This document shows, one piece after another, positions 8,552-15,635 of a DNA stretch of 64,000 nt. Position 1 is the stretch's first letter. Every line of letters begins with the position of its first letter. The notes under the pieces were generated by a model. That model ran no database searches, had not been told where the DNA came from, and was given only the letters and a program-made list of their open reading frames with translations. The stretch is from Hallerella succinigenes (GTDB taxonomy: Bacteria > Fibrobacterota > Fibrobacteria > Fibrobacterales > Fibrobacteraceae): assembly GCF_002797675.1 (NCBI RefSeq), contig NZ_PGEX01000001.1, positions 2,976,001 through 3,040,000 on the forward strand. The letters are read 5' to 3'. The translations under genes were made by a program, and so were the position numbers.

Positions 8552-11500
8552 TTAGTGGACAACTATATTTCTTGTCTGATTGCCAATACGAATCAGATAG
8601 TTCCCTGCTCTGGGAACAGCGACATTGAAATTATCGACATTCACATGGCCCTGATTCAATACGCGGCCCTGCATATCAAGAACCATATAGGCGGATCCAA
8701 TTCTTGCAGCGCTAATCTGAACGTTGCGTCCCACAATTTCTACGGAGAAGTGCGGAACACCAGCAATCTCGATAATTGCATCGCCCTTTTCGGAGCTGGA
8801 GCTTTCATGCTTTGCGCTAGAACTGGAATTGTCGCTCTTTTCGCTAGAACTTGATGATTTCGGAGCACTAGAGGAACTGCTGCTGGAGTTCTGTACGCTT
8901 GAAGAGCTAAGCTTTTCGTATTGAGCGGTTACATCAGTGTTCTTCACGATTTCATCAAACGATTTATCCCAGCCGGTAAACTTGTAGCCGTCTCGTTCAG
9001 GTTCTGCAGGAGCGGTAGCGGCAGCACCGAACTTTACATTCTGAGACTTGAGTGTGGAACCGTCATAATCCAGGAAGGTTACCTTATAAGCGTTCAGTAC
9101 GCTATTGTAAGAAGCTTTATAGGTGGCATCGCCTATTACCTTGACAATTCCCGGAGTCCAGCCAGCAAATTCATAGCTGTACTGGGCTGTAGAAGCCTTG
9201 GTCGGATCCGCCGGTGCAACAGGAGTCTTTCCATAGGCGACTGTACTCTTAGAAATTTCAGTACCGTCTTCATCGACGAAGGTGACTGTATAGCTCTTTG
9301 CCACTGCGTTATAGGTCGCGGAGTAAGTTGCCTTGCCCTTGACTGTTGTAATTTCCGGAGTCCAGCCTGCAAATTCGTAGATGTATTGGGCTGTAGAAGC
9401 CTTGGTCGGATCCGCCGGTGCAACAGGAGTCTTTCCATAGGCGACTGTACTCTTAGAAATTTCAGAGCCGTCTTCATCTACAAATGCAATTTCGTAGGTC
9501 CTTACCTTAGAGGTATAGGTTGCCGTATAAGTTGTATTGCTACTGACAGCAGTCACAGCCGGAGACCAGCCTGCAAATTCGTAACTGTACTGGGCCGTAG
9601 ATGCCTTGGACGGATCAGCAGGCGCCGAAGGAGTTTTGCCATAGGCGACTGTACTCTTGGAAATTTCAACACCGTCTTCATCGACGAAGGTGATGGTGTA
9701 ATTTCTCAAGGTTGAAGTAAATGTAGCCTTGTACGTTGCATCGTCTGTAACCTTCACGAGTTCAGGAGTCCAACCAGCGAAAGTGTAGTTGTACTGGGCT
9801 GTTGCAGCCTTTGTCGGTTCAGTTGCAGGTGCTGTAGGCATTTTGCCATAGGCCACACTGGAACTAGAAAGAGCCTTGCCGTTTTCGTCTGCGAATGTAA
9901 CGGTGTAATTTCTAACAACAGCATTATAAGTTGCTGTATAAACAGCATTGCCCTTGACTGTTGTAATTTCCGGAGTCCAGCCTGCAAACTCGTAGGTGTA
10001 TTGGGCGGTAGAAGCCTTGGTCGGATCTTTCGGAGCTGTGGGCATGGAACCATACTCAACAGAACCAGATTCTATTACAGAACCGTCTTCATCCACGAAG
10101 GTAATGGTGTAAGAAACGGTACTATAGCGGGCTTCAATGGAAATGTCTGCTGAAATTGTAATGCTTTCGCCCGGTTGACCTAAGTAGTTTCCCTTATTAT
10201 CGTACCAGCCGACAAAAGTATAGCCAGGCTTTTCAGCAGCTTCGGGCAAAGTATAGGAAGCACCTTCGTAAACATCTTCAGAAATTTCAACCTTACCATC
10301 TACATAGACAATAAGCTGGTGCTTCGGTGCGGCAGTAAACAAAGCATTCACCGTCAGGGCAGACTTCACAGAACTAAAGCTCTTGTCCCAGCCGTTGAAC
10401 ACATAGCCTTCTCGGGTCGGCGAGGCAGGAGCTGTAGCAGCCTTGCCGTATTCCACATACTGGGTTTTCAAAATTTCGGAACCATTCTTAAAAACGACTT
10501 CGTAAGTAACAGGCGTTGCATCAAATTCCGCAATGTATGTGGCATCGCCAACCACGCTGGCAATAGTTTTATCGAAGCCCTTGAATGTATAGTTAAATGC
10601 TACCGTAGATTCGCGTTCCGGATTTTCGCCCTTATAAGCAGGCATAGTTCCGTAGGCAAGCAGTTCTTCCTGCAGAACTGAATTATCGTAGTTCAGGAAC
10701 TGGACTGTGTACTTATTGATGGTGGCATCGTAAGTTGCCGTGTAAACGACTTCCTCTGTGACAGGAATCAGTGTTGCATCCCAACCGGCAAAGGTGTAGG
10801 TGTACTGGGCTGTAGCCGCAAGCGTAGGCGCATCGCCTGCGTACACAGGCACATTGCCGTATTGAACTGCAGAACTTTGTAGAACAGTGCCATCCACATT
10901 CTTGAAGGTAACTGTATAACTCAAGTCCAGGAGTTCCCCATACAAAGCCTTGACTGTGGTATTTTCTGTAAATACCGTCTTTGAATCGACTCGGGTAAGA
11001 TTTTCATCGAACCAGCCCTTGAAATAGTAGCCTTCTTCTGCGGCGGGAGCTTCGGGAATGGATTCCAACAAGCCATCTGCACCTGTAACGAGAGCCGCGA
11101 TTTCATTGTCTTCGGGATATTCGAAAGACACCACGTATTTCTGTTCTGCACTAGAAGCATACAAGGCAGAGACAGTCATATCAGCAGAAACTTTCTGCTT
11201 GCCAGTAAACACGTCCCCGTTTTCCTTGACCCAAGAAACAAACTTGTAACCCGAAGCAGGTTCAGGATCATCGGGCATAGATACAATTCCCTTGTTGTTG
11301 GTGTACTTACGGGTAGAAGCGCCATCATCGTCAAAGGTAACACGCATGGTCGGAAGATTGTTTGCATCGGCAAAAATCGGATAGCCATTTGCACGGCTCC
11401 AGATTTTTGAATTTTCCTGGGAACTGGCCATAGTATTCAGCTGCCAAGCGAACTGGTCGCGCTGCATATTGGCAGTAGAAAGGCCCCCCACATTAACCGT

Positions 11501-13207
11501 ATTTGCTGAAGACGAATCGACGCCTACTGCGGCAGAAAGGTCGGCTACCTTGGTATCGAAATATGCATTCTTTGTGCTTGCACCACTGGCGATTAAGCCA
11601 AACAAAGCACCCCTACGGGCTACATTACCATTACCACCTGTAGCTGTGCCCACAATATTTTCAGCGGCGCTGTAGACATTCTGTACTATACCCGAAGTAT
11701 AGCCGACAATACCACCTACATAGTATTTATTTGCGTAATATTTTACAGCAGAGGTCGCAACAGCTTCCACATCAGCAAGGTTGTGGGAATCTGTAATTTG
11801 GGAGGCACTATAACCAGCAATACCTCCGGCATAGGCAATTCTAAACAAAGTTGAGTTTGTATTCGTTGATGTTCCTGTATACTTTGTTGAAGAAAAAACC
11901 TTGCCCAAATTAACACAAGTGGAAACTAAGCCCTTTGAATTTATAAAAAAACCTACAATGCCACCGGAATAAGAATCATCATAAGAAGAAGAAGTAGTAG
12001 TTGCCGTCACGGAGCCGCTATTGCTACAGTTGCTAATAGTGGCGGCTGCATACACATAACCGGCTATGCCGCCGGAATAAGAATAAGAAGAAGAACCTGA
12101 AGCCGTTACGGCGCCGCTATTGGTGCAGTTGCTGATAGTAGCTGCGGCATTCACATCACCGGCTATACCACCGGAAGAAGAAGAACCTGACACGGCACCG
12201 CTATTGGTGCAGTTGCTGATAGTAGCTGCGGCATTCACATCACCGGCTATGCCGCCGGAAGAAGAACCTGACACAGCGCCGCTATTGGTGCAGTTGCTGA
12301 TAGTAGCTGCGGCATACACATAACCAGCTATGCCGCCGGAAGAAGAACCTGACACAGCGCCGCTATTGCTGCAGTTGCCGATGGTGGCGGCAGCATTCAC
12401 ATAACCGGCTACGCCTCCAGAATATTGACCAAAAACATCAGCCTTATTTTTAGAATTTTCAATAAACTTGCCTCCAGCCTCATAACCGACAACCCCACCA
12501 ACATAACTGACGTAGTTCGAGCCGACAGAGTGCTTTACCGAGCCAGACACCGTGGCTCCCTTGACACTTCCGGTATTGTATCCGGCAATTCCACCAACAT
12601 AACCATACGCATAATATGTAGAAGAACTGTAATATCCATTCAAATAAGTCAACACAGTTCCATCATAAGAAACATTTTCTATGGTTCCTTTATTTTTGCC
12701 AACTAGCCCGCCAATGTTACCATAACGTTTTTTTGATTTTGTAGAATCAACATGGGCGTACACATAAGCATTATCCACGCTTAAATTCTTAACCACTCCA
12801 TTTTCACCCACGACACCAAATAGGCCCCGGCTAATGGAGTCCGCCTTAGCTGCCAGCGTATCATTCACATACAGGCCACTGATCTTATGGCCATTTCCAT
12901 CAAAAATACCGTCAAAGGCACGGGTCGAAGTATCGCCTATGGCCTTCCAGCGGGTGGTTCCGCTTTTATCGGTAACCTCCGTGTCCCACAGCACAATGTC
13001 GTTAGCCAGCTGGGCATTTATGGTGGACTTGCCCGAATTCACCTGCACCGCAAACCAGGCCAGTTCCTCGGGCGTGGTAATCTGGTAAAACACCTTGCCA
13101 TCAATCTTCTTGGTGTTTTCGGGTTCACTGGTGCCCCCAAGCCAATTGGCAAAGGAGCTGGTAGCCACAAAAAGCAGCATCGCTAGAATTTTCGTTAATT
13201 TTGTCAT
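8552..13207 (-). CDS. GLUG and InlB-type repeat adhesin with T9SS-like tail
   Basis: 1551 residues, starting MTKLTKILAMLLFVATSSFA, a Sec signal peptide; the SD AAAGGGG lies just upstream. Residues 30-600 contain GLUG-like modules (GGIAGYVNAAATISNC, NSGAVSGSSS), the right-handed beta-helix type of bacterial adhesins. From about 620 to 1425 come roughly twelve InlB/Listeria-Bacteroides repeats of about 70 residues (YTVTFVDEDG, STVAYGKTP, YSYEFAGWTP). A serine-run linker (about 1427-1475) precedes a C-terminal domain ending RAGNYLIRIGNQTRNIVVH, close to the Por/T9SS sorting-domain pattern. The DNA repeats are strong: 81-bp units at 12100-12420 and about 205-bp units at 9130-9660. It is probably secreted and surface-held. 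The gene starts 10 bp after the 95-residue ORF, suggesting co-transcription. Confidence 0.9.
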   Translation of the reverse strand: MTKLTKILAMLLFVATSSFANWLGGTSEPENTKKIDGKVFYQITTPEELAWFAVQVNSGKSTINAQLANDIVLWDTEVTDKSGTTRWKAIGDTSTRAFDGIFDGNGHKISGLYVNDTLAAKADSISRGLFGVVGENGVVKNLSVDNAYVYAHVDSTKSKKRYGNIGGLVGKNKGTIENVSYDGTVLTYLNGYYSSSTYYAYGYVGGIAGYNTGSVKGATVSGSVKHSVGSNYVSYVGGVVGYEAGGKFIENSKNKADVFGQYSGGVAGYVNAAATIGNCSNSGAVSGSSSGGIAGYVYAAATISNCTNSGAVSGSSSGGIAGDVNAAATISNCTNSGAVSGSSSSGGIAGDVNAAATISNCTNSGAVTASGSSSYSYSGGIAGYVYAAATISNCSNSGSVTATTTSSSYDDSYSGGIVGFFINSKGLVSTCVNLGKVFSSTKYTGTSTNTNSTLFRIAYAGGIAGYSASQITDSHNLADVEAVATSAVKYYANKYYVGGIVGYTSGIVQNVYSAAENIVGTATGGNGNVARRGALFGLIASGASTKNAYFDTKVADLSAAVGVDSSSANTVNVGGLSTANMQRDQFAWQLNTMASSQENSKIWSRANGYPIFADANNLPTMRVTFDDDGASTRKYTNNKGIVSMPDDPEPASGYKFVSWVKENGDVFTGKQKVSADMTVSALYASSAEQKYVVSFEYPEDNEIAALVTGADGLLESIPEAPAAEEGYYFKGWFDENLTRVDSKTVFTENTTVKALYGELLDLSYTVTFKNVDGTVLQSSAVQYGNVPVYAGDAPTLAATAQYTYTFAGWDATLIPVTEEVVYTATYDATINKYTVQFLNYDNSVLQEELLAYGTMPAYKGENPERESTVAFNYTFKGFDKTIASVVGDATYIAEFDATPVTYEVVFKNGSEILKTQYVEYGKAATAPASPTREGYVFNGWDKSFSSVKSALTVNALFTAAPKHQLIVYVDGKVEISEDVYEGASYTLPEAAEKPGYTFVGWYDNKGNYLGQPGESITISADISIEARYSTVSYTITFVDEDGSVIESGSVEYGSMPTAPKDPTKASTAQYTYEFAGWTPEITTVKGNAVYTATYNAVVRNYTVTFADENGKALSSSSVAYGKMPTAPATEPTKAATAQYNYTFAGWTPELVKVTDDATYKATFTSTLRNYTITFVDEDGVEISKSTVAYGKTPSAPADPSKASTAQYSYEFAGWSPAVTAVSSNTTYTATYTSKVRTYEIAFVDEDGSEISKSTVAYGKTPVAPADPTKASTAQYIYEFAGWTPEITTVKGKATYSATYNAVAKSYTVTFVDEDGTEISKSTVAYGKTPVAPADPTKASTAQYSYEFAGWTPGIVKVIGDATYKASYNSVLNAYKVTFLDYDGSTLKSQNVKFGAAATAPAEPERDGYKFTGWDKSFDEIVKNTDVTAQYEKLSSSSVQNSSSSSSSAPKSSSSSEKSDNSSSSAKHESSSSEKGDAIIEIAGVPHFSVEIVGRNVQISAARIGSAYMVLDMQGRVLNQGHVNVDNFNVAVPRAGNYLIRIGNQTRNIVVH
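9130..9660 (-). repeat. Near-identical InlB-module repeats
   Basis: Units of about 205 bp share long identical tracts (for example around TCCATAGGCGACTGTACTC), encoding YGKTPVAPADPTKASTAQY. Recent duplication or gene conversion within the adhesin gene is inferred. Confidence 0.7.
12100..12420 (-). repeat. 81-bp tandem repeats in the GLUG region
   Basis: Four to five consecutive units of about 81 bp, encoding ISNCTNSGAVSGSSSGGIAG followed by DVNAAAT or YVNAAAT. The units differ by a few bases, so copy number may vary between strains. Confidence 0.8.
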
Positions 13208-13217
13208 ATCGTCCCCT

Positions 13218-13505
13218 TTATTTTAATGTCACCTTTGTCACACATGTGCGGTTTTCGCAACTCACTTGGACTTCAACCTTTTGATGACTTAACTTCGCGG
13301 CAACAAGCATCTGGTATTCCCACTGACGCCAGTCATTAGGTACCTTTAGCCCTTCGGATTCTGCAATGGGTTCGCAAGGTTTATCGCCATTCCAAAACAC
13401 ATTGTACTTCTTTCCGTCCTTTTCCAGACTGAATCCATCCCCGCCCCGGATTGTAAAACACCCATCCGAAGAGATAGTCTCCACATAACCTTCAATCTTA
13501 AACAT
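13218..13505 (-). CDS. Small protein of unknown function coupled to the FRG gene
   Basis: 95 residues, starting MFKIEGYVETISSDGCF. The ATG shares its A with the TGA stop of the FRG-domain gene (TGATG), so translation is coupled; GGAG precedes it. The sequence is rich in beta-prone and charged residues, with three cysteines, two of them in SCENRTC, and no signal peptide or membrane segment. No family recognised. The tight coupling suggests that it works with the FRG-domain protein, perhaps as partner, regulator or immunity protein; that is inference only. Confidence 0.7.
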   Translation of the reverse strand: MFKIEGYVETISSDGCFTIRGGDGFSLEKDGKKYNVFWNGDKPCEPIAESEGLKVPNDWRQWEYQMLVAAKLSHQKVEVQVSCENRTCVTKVTLK

Positions 13506-14413
13506 CACATCTCCTTCAAAAATTCTTTTGAATCCAGTCTTTGCTTTGTTCCTTTCCAATCGGGATAGACCACATCAATGGTCACACTCAGCATTCGCAA
13601 TTCCTTGAGCAACGGTTCCTTAGCTTCTGCGGGAATCCTGATTTTTCGGCGAATCATTCCGTTACGAGGGTTATCCTTCCATTGTGCGAGTTTGGTACGA
13701 TCGCCATCAATGCCATAAATCATAAACGCACCTTGCTGTGCCCGGATCCGGGGGTTATTCAGCAAAGGATGGACGCAGAAGATGCTTTCCATATCTTGTT
13801 TTTTTATCCATCCCTCAAAATGAGGCTTTTCGGCCTTGATTTCATGGAGCAGGTACTTTATAGGTCCACTTTCATTGAACTTTTTGCGGTCATGTTCCTC
13901 GTCTGCATCAAGATTGCGAATGTCCAGATTGTCTTCGTGCTGATACACCGCAATATTTGCCAAAATGCTAACCGCGTCGGAATGGTAGTTCTTGATTTTG
14001 TCTTCAGGAACTTCGTAGACATATATAACCCCATCCCTACAGCCTTCTTTTTCGTTACTCATACCGTAATCAGGATCGTTGTAGCAAGCAAAAAACACAG
14101 CCTGCAGCGCACTTGTGGTAATATCCAAAAGACGAGTGGGGACTTGGTAATGTTGCATCAAGACAAGTTTTTCAAAAGTTGACCTGCAGGCGGCAAATTC
14201 GTCGGGCAAGCGCCGTTCTGCCTCGCGGAAAATCTTCGTTTCCTTTTTCAAGCGATCATTTCTTGCAATACAAGGGGTCGCTCCCGTCGGGCCATAGTCC
14301 TCCGCTTCACCTCGGTAATAATAACAGACATTTTCACGATGGCCCTCCAGGCCTTCGCGTTCTATCTGTTTCAGGCAGTCCAAAAGTTCTGCAATGGAAT
14401 GAATCGTGCGCAC
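13505..14413 (-). CDS. FRG-domain protein
   Basis: About 302 residues from a GTG at 14413; the frame stays open to an ATG at 14557, but those 48 extra residues are low-complexity and lie upstream of a promoter-like sequence. The N-terminal half holds an FRG domain: YYYRGE at about residues 31-36, then FEKLVLMQHYQVPTRLLDIT and SALQAVFFACYND. FRG domains (named for the F-R-G motif) occur in prophage and defence-related genes, and their biochemistry is poorly known. The C-terminal half (about 150-302) is charged and contains HPLLNNPRIRAQQGAFMIYG, typical of longer FRG proteins. A small ORF is coupled downstream and a toxin-antitoxin pair diverges upstream, so a defence or stress role is plausible but unproven. 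Confidence 0.82.
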   Translation of the reverse strand: MRTIHSIAELLDCLKQIEREGLEGHRENVCYYYRGEAEDYGPTGATPCIARNDRLKKETKIFREAERRLPDEFAACRSTFEKLVLMQHYQVPTRLLDITTSALQAVFFACYNDPDYGMSNEKEGCRDGVIYVYEVPEDKIKNYHSDAVSILANIAVYQHEDNLDIRNLDADEEHDRKKFNESGPIKYLLHEIKAEKPHFEGWIKKQDMESIFCVHPLLNNPRIRAQQGAFMIYGIDGDRTKLAQWKDNPRNGMIRRKIRIPAEAKEPLLKELRMLSVTIDVVYPDWKGTKQRLDSKEFLKEM

Positions 14414-14417
14414 GATT
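14402..14417. promoter_or_regulatory. Perfect 16-bp palindrome, candidate operator
   Basis: AATCGTGCGCACGATT lies just downstream of a TTGACA-N15-TACATT promoter-like sequence on the minus strand and spans the GTG start of the FRG gene. Position and symmetry suggest a repressor site. Confidence 0.5.
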
Positions 14418-14419
14418 TG

Positions 14420-14446
14420 AATGTAAACAAAAAAAAACAATGTCAA
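14420..14446 (-). promoter_or_regulatory. Promoter-like sequence for the FRG operon
   Basis: On the minus strand TTGACA (14446-14441) is followed after 15 bp by TACATT (14425-14420). If used, transcription would begin almost at the GTG at 14413. Confidence 0.4.
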
Positions 14447-14478
14447 GTATTTTTGCCGAAAACGGCAAAAAACTTGAC
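14442..14478. repeat. 37-bp inverted repeat between FRG and mqsRA genes
   Basis: Arms GTCAAGTATTTTTGCCG and CGGCAAAAAACTTGAC pair over about 16 bp with an AAAA loop and one bulge. The repeat overlaps the minus-strand TTGACA, so it may be an operator or a regulatory hairpin. Confidence 0.5.
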
Positions 14479-14632
14479 TTTTTTCGGTAATTTTCACAGA
14501 AGATTCATGACTTTTGCCACCATTTTGACACTTTGTGACAAGAATTTGTGTGTACATTTGATTGCGGCGAAATTCGCGCAGATTTCAAACCGATTTCTGA
14601 TTTTTAGATAAGCAAAACCGAAGCACAAAACC

Positions 14633-14655
14633 GTCGCTTTTCAGCATGTAGCGAC
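14633..14655 (+). repeat. Short hairpin before the leader ORF
   Basis: GTCGCT and AGCGAC can pair across an 11-base loop; the stem ends one base before the AGGAGG ribosome-binding site of the 31-codon ORF and could affect access to it. Confidence 0.3.
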
Positions 14656-14665
14656 AGGAGGATAA

Positions 14666-14761
14666 ATGCAAAAATATTACCTGCAAAAAGTACCATTATG
14701 GTACATTTATATCTATATTTCAATCAAGACAGATTCTTTTGCGTTTGAGGAGGCTTTCTGA
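14666..14761 (+). CDS. Candidate 31-codon leader ORF upstream of mqsR
   Basis: The ATG at 14666 follows a strong AGGAGG ribosome-binding site. The 31 residues begin MQKYYLQKVPLWYIYIYIS and end in FEEAF; TGA at 14759-14761 abuts the mqsR ATG without a gap, in the same frame. The peptide is aromatic and hydrophobic. It contains the GTACCA palindrome and the TATATTTC box, so it would only be made from a promoter further upstream. It may be a leader peptide coupling translation to mqsR, or chance; no homolog is known to me. Confidence 0.35.
   Translation: MQKYYLQKVPLWYIYIYISIKTDSFAFEEAF
14690..14704. promoter_or_regulatory. Palindrome GTACCA-TTA-TGGTAC, candidate MqsA operator
   Basis: Six-base arms with a 3-base spacer, 57 bp before mqsR. 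MqsA-type antitoxins bind short palindromes with a 3-base spacer in their own promoter, so autoregulation here is likely although the arm sequence differs from the E. coli site. Confidence 0.5.
14714..14721 (+). promoter_or_regulatory. TATATTTC box, candidate -7 element of mqsRA
   Basis: Matches TAnnTTTG except for the last base, 10 bp downstream of the palindrome and 40 bp before the mqsR ATG. Confidence 0.4.
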
Positions 14762-15088
14762 ATGGAACACCTCGGCAAAGCACACTATGATTTGGAGTTG
14801 ATTAAAAAACTGCTCCAGGACAAAGACAAAAGATTTGTTACACGATCTTCTAAACAGACTGCCGTTCTGCTAGGATACACAGACGAAGATTCCATCGTTG
14901 AACGCGTATGCAAATTAAGGAGTAACGAAATATACAAGACTATGACAACCGACGCTGACACAACTCTTTGGCAAGATGTTTATCATTCCTCCGACAAAAA
15001 AGCAGATGGTTCTTGCGTAAAGCTGTACATCAAAATTCAAATAACAAAAAATGGAAACGGAGTTGTCATTTCGTTCAAGGAGCTATAA
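14762..15088 (+). CDS. mqsR: MqsR-type mRNA interferase toxin
   Basis: 108 residues, close to the family length (98 in E. coli). The family signature is clear in the second half: YKTMTTDADTTLWQDVYH, then KLYIKIQI and VVISFKEL, matching E. coli YKSMTTYSDHTIWQDVY and IVSFKEK. MqsR is a RelE-fold ribonuclease that cuts mRNA, mainly at GC(U/A), when freed from its antitoxin. GAGGAGG ends 8 bp before the ATG at 14762. The toxin gene comes first, as is usual for mqsRA, and the antitoxin ATG directly follows its stop. No truncation is seen. Confidence 0.9.
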   Translation: MEHLGKAHYDLELIKKLLQDKDKRFVTRSSKQTAVLLGYTDEDSIVERVCKLRSNEIYKTMTTDADTTLWQDVYHSSDKKADGSCVKLYIKIQITKNGNGVVISFKEL

Positions 15089-15577
15089 ATGATTATCAAA
15101 GAATGTCCCATTTGCAGCGCAAAAGTGATCCGAAAAAAAGTAAAAGAAACCTACACCTACAAGGGTAAATCCATCACCGTAAACAACCTTCCAATTTTCC
15201 ATTGTACCGGATGTGGCGAGGAATTCATTGACGAGGAACGCGTCGGACCAATCAACAAAAAACTCGACGCTCTCTACCGGGAAGTGGAGGGCTTATTGCA
15301 GCCCCAGGAAATCGTAGAAATTCGCAAGAAGTTCGGTTACTCCCAGGAAGAATTTGCAGAAATCGTAGGTGGCGGACCGAAGGCCTTTGCCAAGTACGAA
15401 AAAGGAACCGTGACACAGAGCCGTTCCATGGACAACCTGCTTCGCATCCTGCGGGATTCCTCGGACGCCATGGCCATTCTAACAAATCAAAAAGCAATCT
15501 GCGCCTGCGAAGCCAAAAGTGCTTATCAGGTAAAAAAAGACAAGAGTTCGTCCTGTTCAAAGACATCTCGTTCGTGA
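15089..15577 (+). CDS. mqsA: MqsA-type antitoxin, zinc-binding and HTH
   Basis: 162 residues. The N-terminal zinc domain has CPIC (C6, C9) and CTGC (C39, C42), the four ligands expected for MqsA, and binds the toxin. From about residue 70 an Xre-type helix-turn-helix follows (QEIVEIRKKFGYSQEEFAEI, GGGPKAFAKYEKG), which binds the operon promoter. The start ATG is immediately after the mqsR TAA (15086-15088), so the two are co-translated. The C-terminal 30 residues (beyond DSSDAMAIL) are longer than in E. coli MqsA (131 aa) and contain a Lys/Ser-rich tail. Confidence 0.92.
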   Translation: MIIKECPICSAKVIRKKVKETYTYKGKSITVNNLPIFHCTGCGEEFIDEERVGPINKKLDALYREVEGLLQPQEIVEIRKKFGYSQEEFAEIVGGGPKAFAKYEKGTVTQSRSMDNLLRILRDSSDAMAILTNQKAICACEAKSAYQVKKDKSSSCSKTSRS

Positions 15578-15594
15578 AGTTCACTGTTTTTTTC

Positions 15595-15602
15595 TAAATT
15601 TG
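15595..15602 (+). promoter_or_regulatory. TAAATTTG box, candidate -7 element of valS
   Basis: Exact match to TAnnTTTG, 33 bp before the valS ATG and just outside the mqsA stop. Confidence 0.5.
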
Positions 15603-15635
15603 CCCACATTAAGAAATTATTTGTGGAAATAAATT

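Noticed and set aside
12100-12420. Possible CRISPR-like repeats of 81 bp
   Set aside because: Continuous in-frame GLUG repeats with no unique spacers; no cas genes nearby.
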